Positions 11,866 through 23,989 of a stretch of 64,000 nt of DNA are shown here, one piece after another. How positions within the stretch are numbered: position 1 is the first letter of the stretch; every line of letters begins with the position of its first letter. A model generated the notes under the pieces. That model searched no databases and was not told where the DNA came from. It saw only the letters and a program-made list of their open reading frames with translations. Both the position numbers and the translations under genes were made by a program. The DNA is taken from positions 36,892,001-36,956,000 of the forward strand of contig OX485806.1 of NCBI GenBank assembly GCA_950295325.1. Direction: 5' to 3'. The DNA comes from Polytrichum commune. Its lineage: Eukaryota > Streptophyta > Polytrichopsida > Polytrichales > Polytrichaceae.

Positions 11866-12059
11866 AACTATGTTTGTACATTGGATGGGCCAAGAATACG
11901 TTAGATTCCATTTGGAATTATGTTCTATTCATTCCTATAGCAAAGCACTGCACTAGTAGATTTAAGTTAACAAATTCGATTGAAGCAATGTACTAATATT
12001 ATAAGAATAAAACGAGTGATATCAACTCAAGAAAGTTATGGTATTTCTCAATGCTTTGT

Positions 12060-12400
12060 TATGGAGCTAATTATGTTTGAAAAATAATTGGTCGAGGTTT
12101 AAGACTTCAAGAAATTACCGATCATTTTAGAGGAATCCATGCAATATACTAGTTTGGTGTGGGTATTAAGATTGACACCAAACTTCCGTTGATTATCAGG
12201 GTGATACTTTAAATTTGCAATTGTGGTTCTCAAATTCTTGAATGACCGGACTTGTGCATAACCGTGATTCTCAAAAACTCAAAACCAGTCCAATATTTCT
12301 TTGAATAATTGCCGAAAGATGTCAACATGTAAATGGTTGGATACGGAAACACTAGGATTTTGACCGACTATGCCTAAAAACCTCCCCGGACACTGTGTTA
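12060..12400. mobile_element. Interrupted member of the ~226-bp MITE family
   Basis: The left part (TTTAAGACTTCAAGAAATTACCGATCATTTT) and right part (GATGTCAACATGTAAATGG through TATGCCTAAAAACCTCCCCG) match 45208-45433, with about 120 bp of unrelated sequence between. It ends in a version of the family terminus, CCTCCCCGGACACTG. Confidence 0.6.
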
Positions 12401-13644
12401 GGGCTTACTCAAGACGGGTGTAAAACAAAATGTGACACCATCCAACTTTGTGATATACGGCAATCAATTCTCCAAGGACTGTTGGCCGCTGCATCGACAC
12501 TTCACTTGCTTAGGATTGCTTGAAGTACAAGAAATCTCCTAACAAATGGGTTATGAGGACTCGACATGATGCGGGTGTGAAATGAAAAATCAATAACCTC
12601 ATGAACAACTTTAAGTGGGATAAGCAAATAATGTGTGTCATGTCCAATACGGATTTCTCCCTCCATAAAGCAAAATTAGTCTAAGATCGCAAAGGGCGAA
12701 TTTGGGAGCATCGGCGACCAACGTAGTTTGAAGGTAAGGTTGCTCAATTATCCTTCAAAATCATGACTACGTGCACAAGCTCAAAGAAAGAGGGAGAGGC
12801 CCCATCCATTTTGAGGGAAATTCTAGGCCATTCCAGGGGCTCGTAGAATATGAAAAACACTCTTGAGTAGTGCATCTACTTAGGAACACGGTTGGGAAGA
12901 GGTTGTTGTACCCTAAAATATTTTTGAAACTGCCAAAGCCCAAGCCCAACACCTACTACATCAAGGAGTGGTGTGAACATTGCAAAATGAAGACCGACAC
13001 CATGAGGGAGATCAATAACCTCTTTCCAAGAACTTTCCAAGAAAGTGCCTCTTCAATACTTACAATGATATAGATTAGGAGAGATGTTGTGAGTTCAAGG
13101 CAAAATACCACATCAACGAAGCCTCCATGCACAACCTAGGAAGGAAACACATTGTTGTGCTCAAGCTCAAGGGGAATAAACATGCCAAGAAGATGGAAAT
13201 GGACACGGTTGAGCTCCACCGGTACATAACATTCTTGGAAATAATATAATTGCCATATTCAAGGGCATGGCTCAATTTTGTCGGGTCACCACCAGTGTGA
13301 CCAACATGTCATTCGCTAAGTGGGATGAGAGCACCTTCAGGATGGCAGTGCGGGACGACCATAGGGGGTGATCATTCACACTTATTGATTACATGTGCAT
13401 TCTAGGTTGTACGGGTAGGGGTTAAATGTGATGCCTATCTACAAACCCTTTATATCCAAATTCATGTCCTTCAAATGAGAACATTGTAGAGTGTTTTCCC
13501 TGGCCTTGATTGCACATGGAGTTTTACATCAAAGGATTGCAAGGCCTTGCTATGAATGGGGAGACAACATTCAATGTTTTTGGTGACAACAAATTCATGT
13601 ATGCAACCATGGTAAGTCTTGTTTTTATGCAACCATAATTTACA

Positions 13645-13800
13645 AACGCTTGTTCATAAACCACTCATGTCCTCAACATTCTTCACCTTATAAAGAACTT
13701 GGGATGATATACAAACAAGTGTTTGTAAATCACCCAAGGATTTATGAACAAACATTTGTAAGCATATAACATATTCAAGTGACTACAAATACTCGTTCAT
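13645..13800. repeat. CpG-decayed palindrome remnants in the relic intron
   Basis: TTTACAAACGCTTGTTCATAA (13647 region), ACAAACAAGTGTTTGTAAA (13711 region) and ACAAATACTCGTTCATATA (13784 region) align with the intact ACGAACGNNCGTTCGT palindromes of the 16-kb elements. The differences are mostly CG to CA or TG. Another remnant, TTTACAAACGCACATTCATA, lies at about 14794 near the acceptor side of the same relic intron. The position matches the intact copies, where this intron also has one palindrome near each end. Confidence 0.7.
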
Positions 13801-13816
13801 ATAACACCAACCTTGG

Positions 13817-14767
13817 TGTGAGGCCAAACCCAGCATCCTTAAGCGTCCTAGTCCGGGTGATGGTTTTGAGAATCACATGTGTCATACCAAAGCTCGTGGT
13901 AACATGGAATGTACTTTCATCTCAACAAGCTCCCAACTCACTTGAAATCATGATGTTTTATTAATGCTAGTCTCTTGAATAGGTAGAGCATTGGCCTTCT
14001 CAAGAGTCGACCAACTACTACACTTAACCTTACTAAGTCCCCTACAAGTCTCTATGAATTCTACTAATTCCACTAATCCTTCTACTAATTCCCATACAAC
14101 TCTAATTCTAAAATTCAATTCTATGAGAGGAACAACAAGAGGGAGAGAGAGAGAATGAGAGGGAAAGGGAGAGGGTAAGGGGGCCTTGTATGAACCTCTC
14201 CCCTTTACCCACACTCCCTTCTCAATACAACATGCTCATGTGCCCACACACACGTGTGCACCCATACGTGCAAGATGGAAGAACGCGAAGGAAGAGAGAG
14301 TGAATAGGAACACAAGTGAGTGAAGAAGGTGAGAGAAAGGAATATATAGGGGAAGGGAAGGGGTGAGTACCCCTCAAAGCTCAAAATAAGCCCCTCGATC
14401 CTCTCGTACTTCGTAGGCTCTTATCATATCCGCCAAGTAAGCCCCTCGATCCTCGCCTACTTCGTATGCTCTTATCCTATCCGCTAAGCCTTCAACTCCT
14501 AAACCAACAAGATGGATCCCAATTCAAATATTTAAACTCAAGGAGCTCCCCTTGGTCCACCACATGCTACACTCACCTAACCAAAGAACTTCCTTCATGC
14601 CGTTAAGCTTCTAATTAACTACACCACATAAGCCTAAGGCCTAAACATAACTTCAAACCAAGCCTCACTCTTTTTATATTTCTGAGAATAATTATAAAAC
14701 ATCAAAATGTAACTCCTAATGGTTTCAAAGGGTTAATAACACATGTGGGCACCATTTTGGGCTTACA
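13817..14767. mobile_element. Solo LTR (951 bp) with 5-bp TSD
   Basis: The block starts TGTGAGGCC and ends GGGCTTACA, the TG...CA termini of an LTR with a short inverted repeat. It is flanked on both sides by CTTGG (13812-13816 and 14768-14772), the 5-bp duplication made by LTR-retrotransposon integrases. No internal gag-pol follows, so it is a solo LTR left by recombination between two LTRs. It is inserted into the relic intron of the giant-element pseudogene, so it is younger than that copy. Confidence 0.87.
14391..14492. repeat. Two-unit ~50-bp tandem duplication inside the solo LTR
   Basis: AAGCCCCTCGATCCTC begins both units, and each continues through TACTTCGTA(G/T)GCTCTTATC to ATCCGC(C/T)AAG. 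Confidence 0.8.
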
Positions 14768-15462
14768 CTTGGTCGTGTGCAACTCAATGAATTTTACAAA
14801 CGCACATTCATATATCAAACACACATTCATTGTTTTATTGCAAATATTTGGCTTGACCGTGAATAACTTCATTAATGTCATTGATCATGATGAATATTAA
14901 GTTCATAGGGACAACACATCTACGATGGACATCAACAACATTCTACAACCACGGATGGGTTTCAATCCAATTCCAGGTGCACCCATGCGTGTATTGGACA
15001 TGGATGGCAACAAGGCAATTCCCCCGCTACATGTGCAAATCGTCCACCCGTGAATAAGACATGGGTTTAGGAGTTGGGCGTTGAAAATGCTCCCACTCTC
15101 AATGTAGCTCCACTCATAATTAAACCTCCACCTAGGTTGGGCCCTAAACCTCAAGGTACCCCAAGTGACTACATAGGATTTTCGGCTAGCATGACCTAGG
15201 ATGCCCTCCCTGCAAGAACCTTCGTCCAGGAGCCGCAAGGGACTTTGAGTGGTTGTTCTACACTGTTGTCACCTAAACCCAAACTTGTGGTCCCCAAAAT
15301 GGAGTCCCTCAACGACCTTGACCATCCTTCTCGTCCCTCTTTAGAATTCTTCTACAACACAAAAAGAAAGATAAAGAAAAACCCTTATAACAAATTTTAT
15401 GTGATGGCAACCATTGATGTCTCGGATGAAGATAAAGGGGACTTTTGCTAATGCCAAATGTC

Positions 15463-18227
15463 CTCATAACTTAACCCAAAATACTACTTATTTGCTATAA
15501 GGAATAAAATAATTGACACTGAAGGAGATAAAACCTTGCGGATGTTCAAGAAAAATTTAAGTATTAATTTGCTAGAAGGTTCTGGAAGGTGTGCATGTGC
15601 TCTTGTAATTAAATTTGTTCAACAATGTAAGTATGCTCTAAGTGCTTAGCATGCTTGAGGGTGTTGAGGTGATTTGAAAGAGTAACGAGATGCATTTAAG
15701 GCATAAAATATGTCTTCCACATTTGATTATAAAGAAACAAAATGTTGTGTCTTAGTTTCTAGCCCATCGACATGATTGGAGTGAAGCTTTAGCATCGAAT
15801 CTCGGAAGGGGTTTTTTTCTTAAATAATTAATTTGTGTACCAAAATTAAAACCAAAATTCATGTTGGAGAAGGAGCTATGAAGGGTTGGGATGGAGGGTG
15901 TCAAAATACCAAGGTAGATTGGAGACCAAATTTTGGAAGTTTGATTATTGACGATATTTTGAAATTTGTATGTCAAATTTGGAAGATAGCTTCATGTATA
16001 AGTTTTCTTAAATGCGATTTTTAAAATTTTTTAAAATTTATAGGAAATGTGAATTACTATGGCAATAGGTGTCGAAATGGCAAGACAACTTGAAGATCAT
16101 ACTGTGGAGCCTCGGTTGTTAGCAACGATTGCAAGTTTGTAGGTTAGTTTAGAGGGTAGAATCATGTACAAATCCTCTTAGATGTAATGGCGTTATTGGA
16201 GATATACTAGAGGTTTTCTTGTTCTTCCTCTCTGAGATATCTTTAAATTTATAATCATTTGTACATTTTTTCCTTCTTATTTTGATTTAATTTTGCTTAT
16301 CCCATCCTCATGTCTCCTTTGTTTCTCTTTGTTTTGTGATGTTATTTTTCTTTCTAGTTTTTGAGATCAATTTGCTACAACAATTTCATTGATATCCTCA
16401 TTTAGATTATCATGATGACTTCTTCTTTGAAATTAACCTCTACTTCTCTTTTATCTTAGGATAACTTTGCTACTCTTTATTCATAATCTCCTTCACATAT
16501 TTATTATAAAGTGACTTTGACTTCACTTTCTTTTTTAGTGACATTTTATTTCTACTTTAGGTCATTAGAAAACAATCATCACACACCATTTACCAAAATG
16601 CACAAAATGTAATTAATCATCTTTGCTTCAAGTAGCAAAGATGGTTTTTTTTGGAAATATTCCATAATTATAGCATATTCTTAACACAATGACATCATTA
16701 TATGTGGAATTGTCACTTGGAAAGATCTCAAATGTATATGATTAAATATGAAGAATCCATTAAAATACACCCATTATAATCAACCATCTTTGTTACTTTC
16801 ACAAATTAAAAAAAAAAATTAAAAATTTTATTTTGATTATAATATATCTTGAGTATACTAACATAATTTTTAGTAATTACATAAAAAATTATTTACTCTA
16901 AGATGTATATGGATAAGAAATCCTCATTAAATTTGAAAATTTAGAGTATGTTATATCTATAAATATTTGATGACATGAGGCATCATAATCGGTTACTAAA
17001 TGTGTTTGTTGGAATGAGCATGATGCAAGGTTTATCATTATTCATCAATGATGAGAGATTATTATTTCGGTACAGAATTGTGTTCTCAACAAGAAAAGTT
17101 GTCACAGTGTAGTCCATAATTAAGGTTGATTATTATTACATCTATCCTAGGACCCACCAACATAACTTCATATATGAAAAATCATTATGTCCATTATTGA
17201 TTCATGAATTTGTATTTTCATAATATCCAATTGGAAAATTGTGCATAGTTGTTTTTTTAAACCATTTAAAATAAAACTAGTTATGTCATGTTATGTTATT
17301 TATTATTGGACATTATATAATCCATTTTGCATACAATGCTTTTTCTTTGTATAAAATTCTTAGCAATTATTAGAAATAATGAAGATTCACCTAATATTTG
17401 ATACATGAGGTTCATACTTTTATGAATATCTCGATTGCCATGGAAGTGTTTGTGTTAGCTAGGTATCAAGCATGAATTAAGCCCTCTTGGAAAAAGTTTG
17501 CATGAAAAGTAGGAGGTGGACATTTTAGAGAGGGACCGAATATGCCTTCAAATTATGGTTGGTTGATAAGTAAGGTGTAATCCAAGTTACGTATACACTA
17601 AGGTCAAAGCTCGTGCCATTCTTCATGGATATGGGCCCACTTCAAATCCTATATGAGTAGCATAGATAGTAGTTTCCTAGATTCTAGACGCATTTTTGTT
17701 TACCACCTCTATGAGGTAGGCCATTTGTACGTGGAGATGCATCTGTATGTGGTGAAAGTTACTGCTTGTCTAGCTTAGATCCAATAACCTCAAACATCTG
17801 GTACACCAATTTTGTGAATGAGGTGGAAATACTCATACATGACTACATATTGCTTCTTCAAGAATAGTCATCAAGATTGACCAAATGTTCCACTTCCAAC
17901 TTTCAATGCATGTGGTTTGAAAAGTACGTAAAGTGAAGTCATATTCATCAATGTTAAGGTCGTCTGCAAAGTGTTACATGAAGTGAACGATAAGCTTAAC
18001 ACCAAAACATATTTTAATGTGAAAGGCAACACCAACAAGTACAGACTGTTGTTCATTGCATAGAGGCCAAGAAGTCTTGACAGTGCTGTGAAAAGACAAC
18101 ACCTTTGAGTGCCGTGTATAGACAGCACCGTTCAGGGTTGGTGCACGATCAAGTTCCAAGAATAGCATTGCATTTATCATAGGGGCGGCGCATGACCCTT
18201 TCGGCTACTACAATCTGTCCATCCAAC
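15463..18227. other. No recognised gene in this AT-rich stretch
   Basis: Only short, motif-free frames occur. Around 16020-17400 the DNA is very AT-rich. I see no RNA gene, TIR pair or LTR end that I can support. Confidence 0.5.
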
Positions 18228-18235
18228 CATCACAT

Positions 18236-18645
18236 CACGGGTAGATCACTCCATTGTCAAGTTGAACATCACGTGCGACCAAAAAAAATCTTCTTTTGGT
18301 AAGTTGCACAACCAAAATGGGTCAAAATTTTATCAAAATTTTATCATGAGTAGATATACACAGTACCTATGACATACTTAAAAATGGTAACGAAATTTGA
18401 TGATTTGTTTTTTTCATAAAACATACCGTTTCTAACTAGAATGACACAGAATTGAACTAAAAAAATTACTAAAAAAAATAAAGATGACTAAAAATTTCAG
18501 AAAACTATTCAAAAGTTACTATCAATGGTTATGTATATGTAGAAAAAAAATCATAAATTTTAAAATTATATATGGCATGTAATATAGGGGTAGCAAACTT
18601 TGTCCGCACGTGGTGTTCAATTTGACAAGGAGTGATCTACCCATG
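18236..18645. mobile_element. hAT-like MITE (410 bp) with 8-bp TSD
   Basis: The left end CACGGGTAGATCACTCCAT is mirrored at the right by GGAGTGATCTACCCATG, with inner inverted similarity (TTGTCAAGTTGAACA, CACGTGCG). A perfect 8-bp duplication, CATCACAT, flanks it (18228-18235, 18646-18653). It is the same family as 6336-7670 and 19618-20115. It is non-coding. Confidence 0.92.
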
Positions 18646-18691
18646 CATCACATACAATCCATCCATACTTGGTATTATCACATTTACACTA

Positions 18692-18837
18692 CAGATTTTG
18701 GAAAAAAATAGTGACATTACCAAGGGTGATAGGGATAATAACGAGGGAGTTTTACACTATGAAAATCGGTTTCAAACTTTTAGGTGACAATATCAAGGTG
18801 TTCTATTAACAAGGGTGACATTATCAAGGTTAGACTG
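18692..18837. mobile_element. Short pogo/Tigger-type MITE with TA target site
   Basis: The right end reads AAGGTTAGACTG followed by TA. Its reverse complement, CAGTCTAACCTTGATAATG, closely resembles the left terminus CAGTCTAACCTCGTTAGTACG of the Tigger-type element at 22644. The left end is TA followed by CAGATTTTGG, with a TGACATTACC motif just inside. At 146 bp it is non-coding. The left TIR is eroded, so confidence is moderate. Confidence 0.6.
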
Positions 18838-18839
18838 TA

Positions 18840-19130
18840 GTGTGTACGACAAAGTTGTTTCTTCATTGTTGAGTGCATTCATGCACGTCATACCTTCACT
18901 TAGTGATAGAGTCACAAGGAGGCTTTCTAGGTGCTCTTTCACGTTTTCATTCTTTGCTTGTGAAGAGAACTTTGGTGATGCCCAAGTTTGTTGCACATAA
19001 ATGTTAGTCTTCATAATTGTGTTGTTGTCTTGAACCATTTCATTTTTAGCTTGAGATTCACCACAAATGTATTCAACAAACTTCGAGAGTATGAGATTCT
19101 TGAGGTTTTTGGTTCCTTACCTCAACATAG
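18840..19130 (-). pseudogene. Possible unidentified exon or exon relic
   Basis: A continuous minus-strand reading of about 90 codons (NLKNLILSKFVEYICGESQA ... NNEETTLSYT) has protein-like composition and contains SQAKNE twice. A GTAAGG that could be a donor lies upstream at about 19128. The pogo-type MITE abuts its downstream end. I do not recognise the protein, and chance cannot be excluded. Confidence 0.3.
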
Positions 19131-19520
19131 TCGGTGTTGAGTATCTTTCTCGTCACAAAGTGGACGGTGTTGCATATTTGTTGATTTTGTACATGTTTAT
19201 GCAAGTCTTTGATAATGTGTGAAAAAATAACAAAATGTGAGACCTATGGATACTATTTAACATCAATGTGCACTATGGTACTAATTGTTGGTTTAAGAAA
19301 GCATTACTCCAATAATGTCTTTATTTGAGCAACTAAGAGATACAAATTACAATTGTACATGACCTATATACATTTCCAAATTTTCTCGAGTCTATAGACC
19401 AATATTGAGAGTAACAAATATTGAAGGAACTTATAGAATTCACTCATGCATTTTCATTGACCACCTCCATGAGGTAGGCCTATCGGACATCCACAAAAAC
19501 CCACCCATGTAAAGTGTTAT

Positions 19521-19572
19521 TGATTTTTTGTTTTGGTTTTTTTTTTTTTTGGTTTTTTTGGTTTTTTTTGTT
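19521..19572. repeat. GGTTTTTT-type low-complexity tract
   Basis: A T-rich run interrupted by GG every 7-14 bases. The Lys-rich minus-strand ORF through it is an artefact of this tract. Confidence 0.85.
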
Positions 19573-19617
19573 TTGAAGTTTTTCAATGAGACCCCCATTT
19601 CCATGCTTACATCCAAC

Positions 19618-20115
19618 CACGGGTAGATCACTCTAAGGCATTTTTGTGCACCACGTGCGGCTGGGGTTTTCTTTGTTTTGGGGCTATTTACCTTCAAGGG
19701 TTGAATTAAAGCCTCCCTATAATTACTTAAATTTAAAAAATGGCCCATTTGTTTGCACCCTTCCATTACTTATATTGTCCAAGTCACTGCAATTTTCTGT
19801 ACTCTATATTCCTTTTAAGTAATTTTGGACAAACAGAAATCCCAATTATCATCCATCCCCGTGAATCCTAAACCCATGTACATACCATACTAAACATACC
19901 TTCTAGGATCCTTATCTTCAACCCCTATATTAATTTTACAAAAAAATAATGGCCCATGTTTTATGTCCATCTAACTTACTTATAATGGGATTGTCTACAT
20001 TTAATGGCCCCTTCATTATTTGGAATTCCTTTATAACTTTTATTTCAAATGATTTTAATCCTCTCTATATTATGCTGCACGTCATTTTTAAAATGCACTA
20101 AGTGATCTACCCGTG
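19618..20115. mobile_element. hAT-like MITE (498 bp) with 8-bp TSD
   Basis: The left end CACGGGTAGATCACTC is mirrored by AGTGATCTACCCGTG at the right, with a shared inner GCACGT. A perfect 8-bp duplication, CATCCAAC, flanks it (19610-19617, 20116-20123). Its interior matches the subterminal parts of 6336-7670 in the opposite orientation. No coding capacity is visible. Confidence 0.93.
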
Positions 20116-20123
20116 CATCCAAC

Positions 20124-22643
20124 AAAGTGGGCCATACCATGCTTTTGGTGTCAACCAAATGCCAAAGTAAAAATAATAATCAAGGTCTACACCAACTTTA
20201 TCTTCGAACCTAATCAACCTTATGGCAATGACATAGAGTGCTCATAAAAAGTAATAGGCTACTTTGTAAAACATTGAAAAACCAAAGGTTGAAGAATGAT
20301 GGTTTCTTTTGGGATACCATAGGTCTAGTTCAACATTTTTGTTCCCGAAATATAAATTTCATTTGGCATTCCATAACATCCCAACCAATGTGATAGTGAC
20401 ATGTGGCAAATTAAGCCCCATAAACAATGATTTAATGTTCATTTAAACAACAAACTAAAAGGGCCAATGAAGTTTCCTTTTCAAAAACATGGCCAGTTAT
20501 GTGTAGAAAATCATGCACAATTCTAGGAGAACATTCACTTTTAGATTGTGCAACTTTCATCCATCTACTATGGTTAGTATGTTGATACAAAGAAACAATT
20601 GTACAACACTAATTATGATATTCATGGTCCCTTACTATTATGCATTTGACAAAAAAATCATAAACAATATAGTATTGCACAATATTGGTCTTCAATGGCA
20701 AAGGTCATATGCATGTAGATAAGAGAATTTCATGAGTATTTAAAAAACAAAATTGAAATTGGATTTTGTTTGGGCGTTGTATGAAACTTAGAAGGTTGAA
20801 CTCTAGAACTATCACTTCTTAATAGTAAGGTTGTTATTGGAAATAACTATGCTAGATCACCTAATAATATGTTGCTCAATAAAAAAAATTCAACGGATCA
20901 TCATAAGTGTACAATTTGGTATTGCGAGGAAGCAAGTTTCCAAGAATATAAACTTAGCATGCAATTAAATGGAAAAGGTAATAGCCAAACTTTTAAAACA
21001 AAATTGGTCACTTTGCTGTTGAAATCCTTTTATGACAACTTGTTGTAGAAATAAAAATAAAAAATCCAAATGAAGGAACATTTAAAAAAATAATATTCAC
21101 AATTCCTTTGGCATGATGCTTCGGTTGGACATCTTGGCACAATTGTTTTCTTAAGGGCGACCTTGTTGGATACACTTGCACCACCTATATTTGTATGGCA
21201 AAGGGTATCCTTAAACAACCACAATCCGTCATGAAGGATATCCTAATCTGTGCAGTATACAAACTTTGCTTAATATCCAACAAAATTGCATTTGTGTTGG
21301 AAAGTAAATCAAAGGTTTAAAGAGCAGTCTCTTAAAGCAAAAATCCAGAATCCAAGATTAACTCACAAAATGGTGAAATTCACAACTGGAGAGGAGATCT
21401 CACACTACACCTTGCCATCACCACCACCAAAATAGTTTCATCATTTACCAAATGTTTTCGGTTTTTCAAGTGCACAAACTTTTCTCAACATCCACCAATC
21501 CATCTCAAAGCAGAATTAATTATGCAACATTGCATTCATGGGTTGTTCCTTTGTTGTAATTTGCATTGAAAGGTACAATCAAAGGTTTATGAGTTGTCTT
21601 CCAAACCAAGTTTCACCCACAAAAATCCTTAAACTTCACAACTGAACAAGAGATGTCGCACTACACCTTGTGATCACTACCACTCTTAAAATTCACAACT
21701 ATAACCTATGTAACTTTGTGCTTGACCAAATCTAGTAAGAGAGATACATGCTAGAAATTTAAACCAAGAAATCAAGCACAAACTTTTCCTCTCCTACTAG
21801 AATAAAATTCAATCACCTACAAGTTCGATGTTATACATGTTTTTCCACCAAACAAAGCCAAGTGAAGCATCAAGTCATCGACTATAGTTTGAAAGCATCA
21901 CAAGATGATAATGATGTATACTTTAAGGTACTAATCTGCATAACCTAAATGAGTCAAGGTTTAAAATCAACTACACCAAATACCATAAATGGTGTAGTTT
22001 GAATAGTAAGCGACACTAAACAACATAAATGGTGGACTCCTTGCAGTCAGATTCATCAAATTACCTCAATGGCTTCTGTAACTTCAAGAGTTTGCCTCAA
22101 CAACTATGGATAGAAAATAGTGACTTGCAAGTTTCTTACAAGTATGGGTATGGAAGATTGCTCAATGGAGAAACTCGACAAACTTCTGGCAATGGCTCCA
22201 CAGAAAATTGCCCACCATAGCTTGTCATGCTAACCTTGAAGGGGGTGTTCCCCCCTGCATTCACACATCAGCCCATTCATGTCAAATACTCCCACCAGCT
22301 AGTAAGTTCTCACCGTTCCTATTCAATTTCTAGCTGACCTCAAAACCTTGAATCCAACAATCTTTACATTTGATTCTAATAGTGATAAAATGCATGTAAA
22401 AAACGAGATCAAAGAAATTGCAATAAGGTTTAAAAAATATTGGAATTCGGTTAAGGATGCATCTACTCCGAACTCCAACTCCTTTCATTCTCTACAAAAT
22501 CGCTGCAAACTTGCATCCAACCCATATGCTCTCAAAACAATCCTCGCCACAGTCGATAACATCACAAAGCTGAAACAAGTTCAGCATTCACAAAACCTTC
22601 TTTATTTGTTGTCACATCAAACCTGTCAGACAGTTTGGATGTA
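20124..22643. other. No recognised gene; local duplication at 21291-21440 and 21555-21690
   Basis: The two blocks share, in order, (A/T)CAAAGGTTTA, TTCACAACTG and CACTACACCTTG, so one is a diverged duplicate of the other. Frames of up to 125 codons (22348-22725) carry no recognisable motif and run into the terminal repeat of the next element. Confidence 0.5.
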
Positions 22644-23987
22644 CAGTCTAACCTCGTTAGTACGACACTCATTAAGACGACACCCTCGATATTACGACAC
22701 ATTTTTGCGTGACCAAACTTCTTAGTTCAAAACTCCCTCTTTTAGACGACTATGACACTCGATAATACGACACTTAGAGCATGCATTTTGTCATATTAAA
22801 GAGGGAATAAATGCTAAAATTCCTTTCATCCATGATATGTACATCTAGAATACATCCATTTTCACTTGGGAACTACTTGAGAACTTCACTTATCATTGGG
22901 AACTTAATGATAATTAGGGTTACAAGTGTAGAATGGACTTGGTTTAGGGTTAGAGGGGCCTCCTCCCTAGTATGTTGCCTCTTGTGCACTCTCTTGGATT
23001 CTTGCAATCTCCAATCTTTGTGCACTCTCTTGCACTCTTACATGACTTTGGTATTCCTCCCCCCCAATGTGACAAGCGTAGTGCAACCTTTGGATCAAGG
23101 TATAATAGCATCTTTCAAAATTCAATACAAGAAGAAACTTTTGCAGTGGGTTTTGTTACAATATGATGATGCTACATTGAAGGACTTAAGGAAGGTGGTG
23201 CCCAATATCAGACAAGCTATCATGTGGAGTTATGAAGTATGGAGTGAGTTGGATGCACAAATAGTCAGGAATTGTTGGAGGATGGCGCGTATATTACCTG
23301 CAACATGAAATGCCGATTTTGCCTTAGTTGATGAAAGGGAGAAGAATAGAATGCGAGAAGAATCAGATGAACTTGGTGCTCTGATTTCAAAATTGCGATT
23401 GGGTGATGATGAGATGTCTATCGAGACTTATATTTAGATGGAAGGGGAAGAGATTACTGAGCTAGAATTGACAACTGATGAGTTGGTGGATGCCGCTTTG
23501 GGAGTCAATCATGCACAAGGCTTTGATCTTAATGTTGATTTGCATTCAGTAGATGTGGATGATGTTGCTCCACCTACAATAAAGCTTAGTGATGCTAAAC
23601 ATCATGCATCATTGTTGTCTAATTTCTTATTAGACAACTCTTTACATTTTGGTGTTAATGAAATTATTAGTTTTCAAAAGCTAGCAGGGAATTTAGAGAA
23701 GATGACAGTTGCTAACTTAGGTAGGCAACACCAGAGATCTTTGAACTCTTATTTCAAGAGTTCTTGAGAATTTTTGTATTTGTTTGGAGTTATAAGTTAT
23801 TATTTCATACACTTCCTAAACCCTAAACTCAATGTATATGGTTTGAATCTCATATTTCTTATGTTTTTGTATTCCCTCGATAGTACGACAATTTTAGGCC
23901 ATTTGTCATATTAACGAGAAGACGACACCTCGATAATACGACATTTTTTGCGTTTCCCAAAGGTGTCATACTAAAAAGGGAGAACAG
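22644..23987 (+). mobile_element. Tigger/pogo-type Tc1-mariner element, decayed
   Basis: The left terminus CAGTCTAACCTCGTTAGTAC and the inverted right terminus (CTGTTCTCCCTTTTTAGTAT) agree at 17 of 25 positions. Both are flanked by TA (22642-22643, 23988-23989), the mariner-superfamily target site. Subterminal zones repeat CTCGATA(A/T/G)TACGACA on both sides. At 1344 bp it is shorter than an autonomous pogo/Tigger element and contains only the 3' part of a transposase gene. Confidence 0.92.
22811..23767 (+). pseudogene. Tigger/jerky-type DDE transposase, C-terminal relic
   Basis: The diagnostic DDE_1-family phrase FLPPNVTSVVQPLDQGIIAS is followed by FKIQYKKKLL. This is the region after the second catalytic Asp of pogo/Tigger transposases. 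The 22811-23308 and 23438-23767 frames are in the same phase. They are separated by a TGA (23306-23308) and a TAG (23435-23437), with protein-like sequence between. The C-terminal segment (EEITELELTTDELVDAAL ... HHASLLSNFLL) resembles the acidic tail region of the family. The DNA-binding domain and first catalytic residues are absent, so it cannot be active. Confidence 0.88.
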
Positions 23988-23989
23988 TA

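Larger units (their letters stand above)
12466..15462 (+). pseudogene. Decayed third copy of the giant element's multidomain gene
   Basis: On the plus strand, broken translations match successive exons of the minus-strand gene in the 16-kb elements, in the same order. From 12478 (KDCWPL, KYKKSPNKWVMRTR, NNLMNNFKWDKQ, CVMS) it matches the ParB-like exon. From about 12785 (EGEAPSILRE, LLGNTVGKRLLYPKIFLKLP, YIKEWCEHCKMKTDTMREI) to 13612 (LQGLAMNGE, FGDNKFMYATM) it matches the methyltransferase-like exon. From about 15130 (PQGTPSDY, SGCSTLLSPKPKLVVPKMES, SDEDKGDF) it matches the acidic coiled-coil exon. A GTAAGT donor is kept exactly after FMYATM. Stops and frameshifts are many. The copy is truncated on both sides: the N-terminal part of the first exon, the FCP1-like exon and the transposase are missing. 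A solo LTR sits in the intron. Confidence 0.88.
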
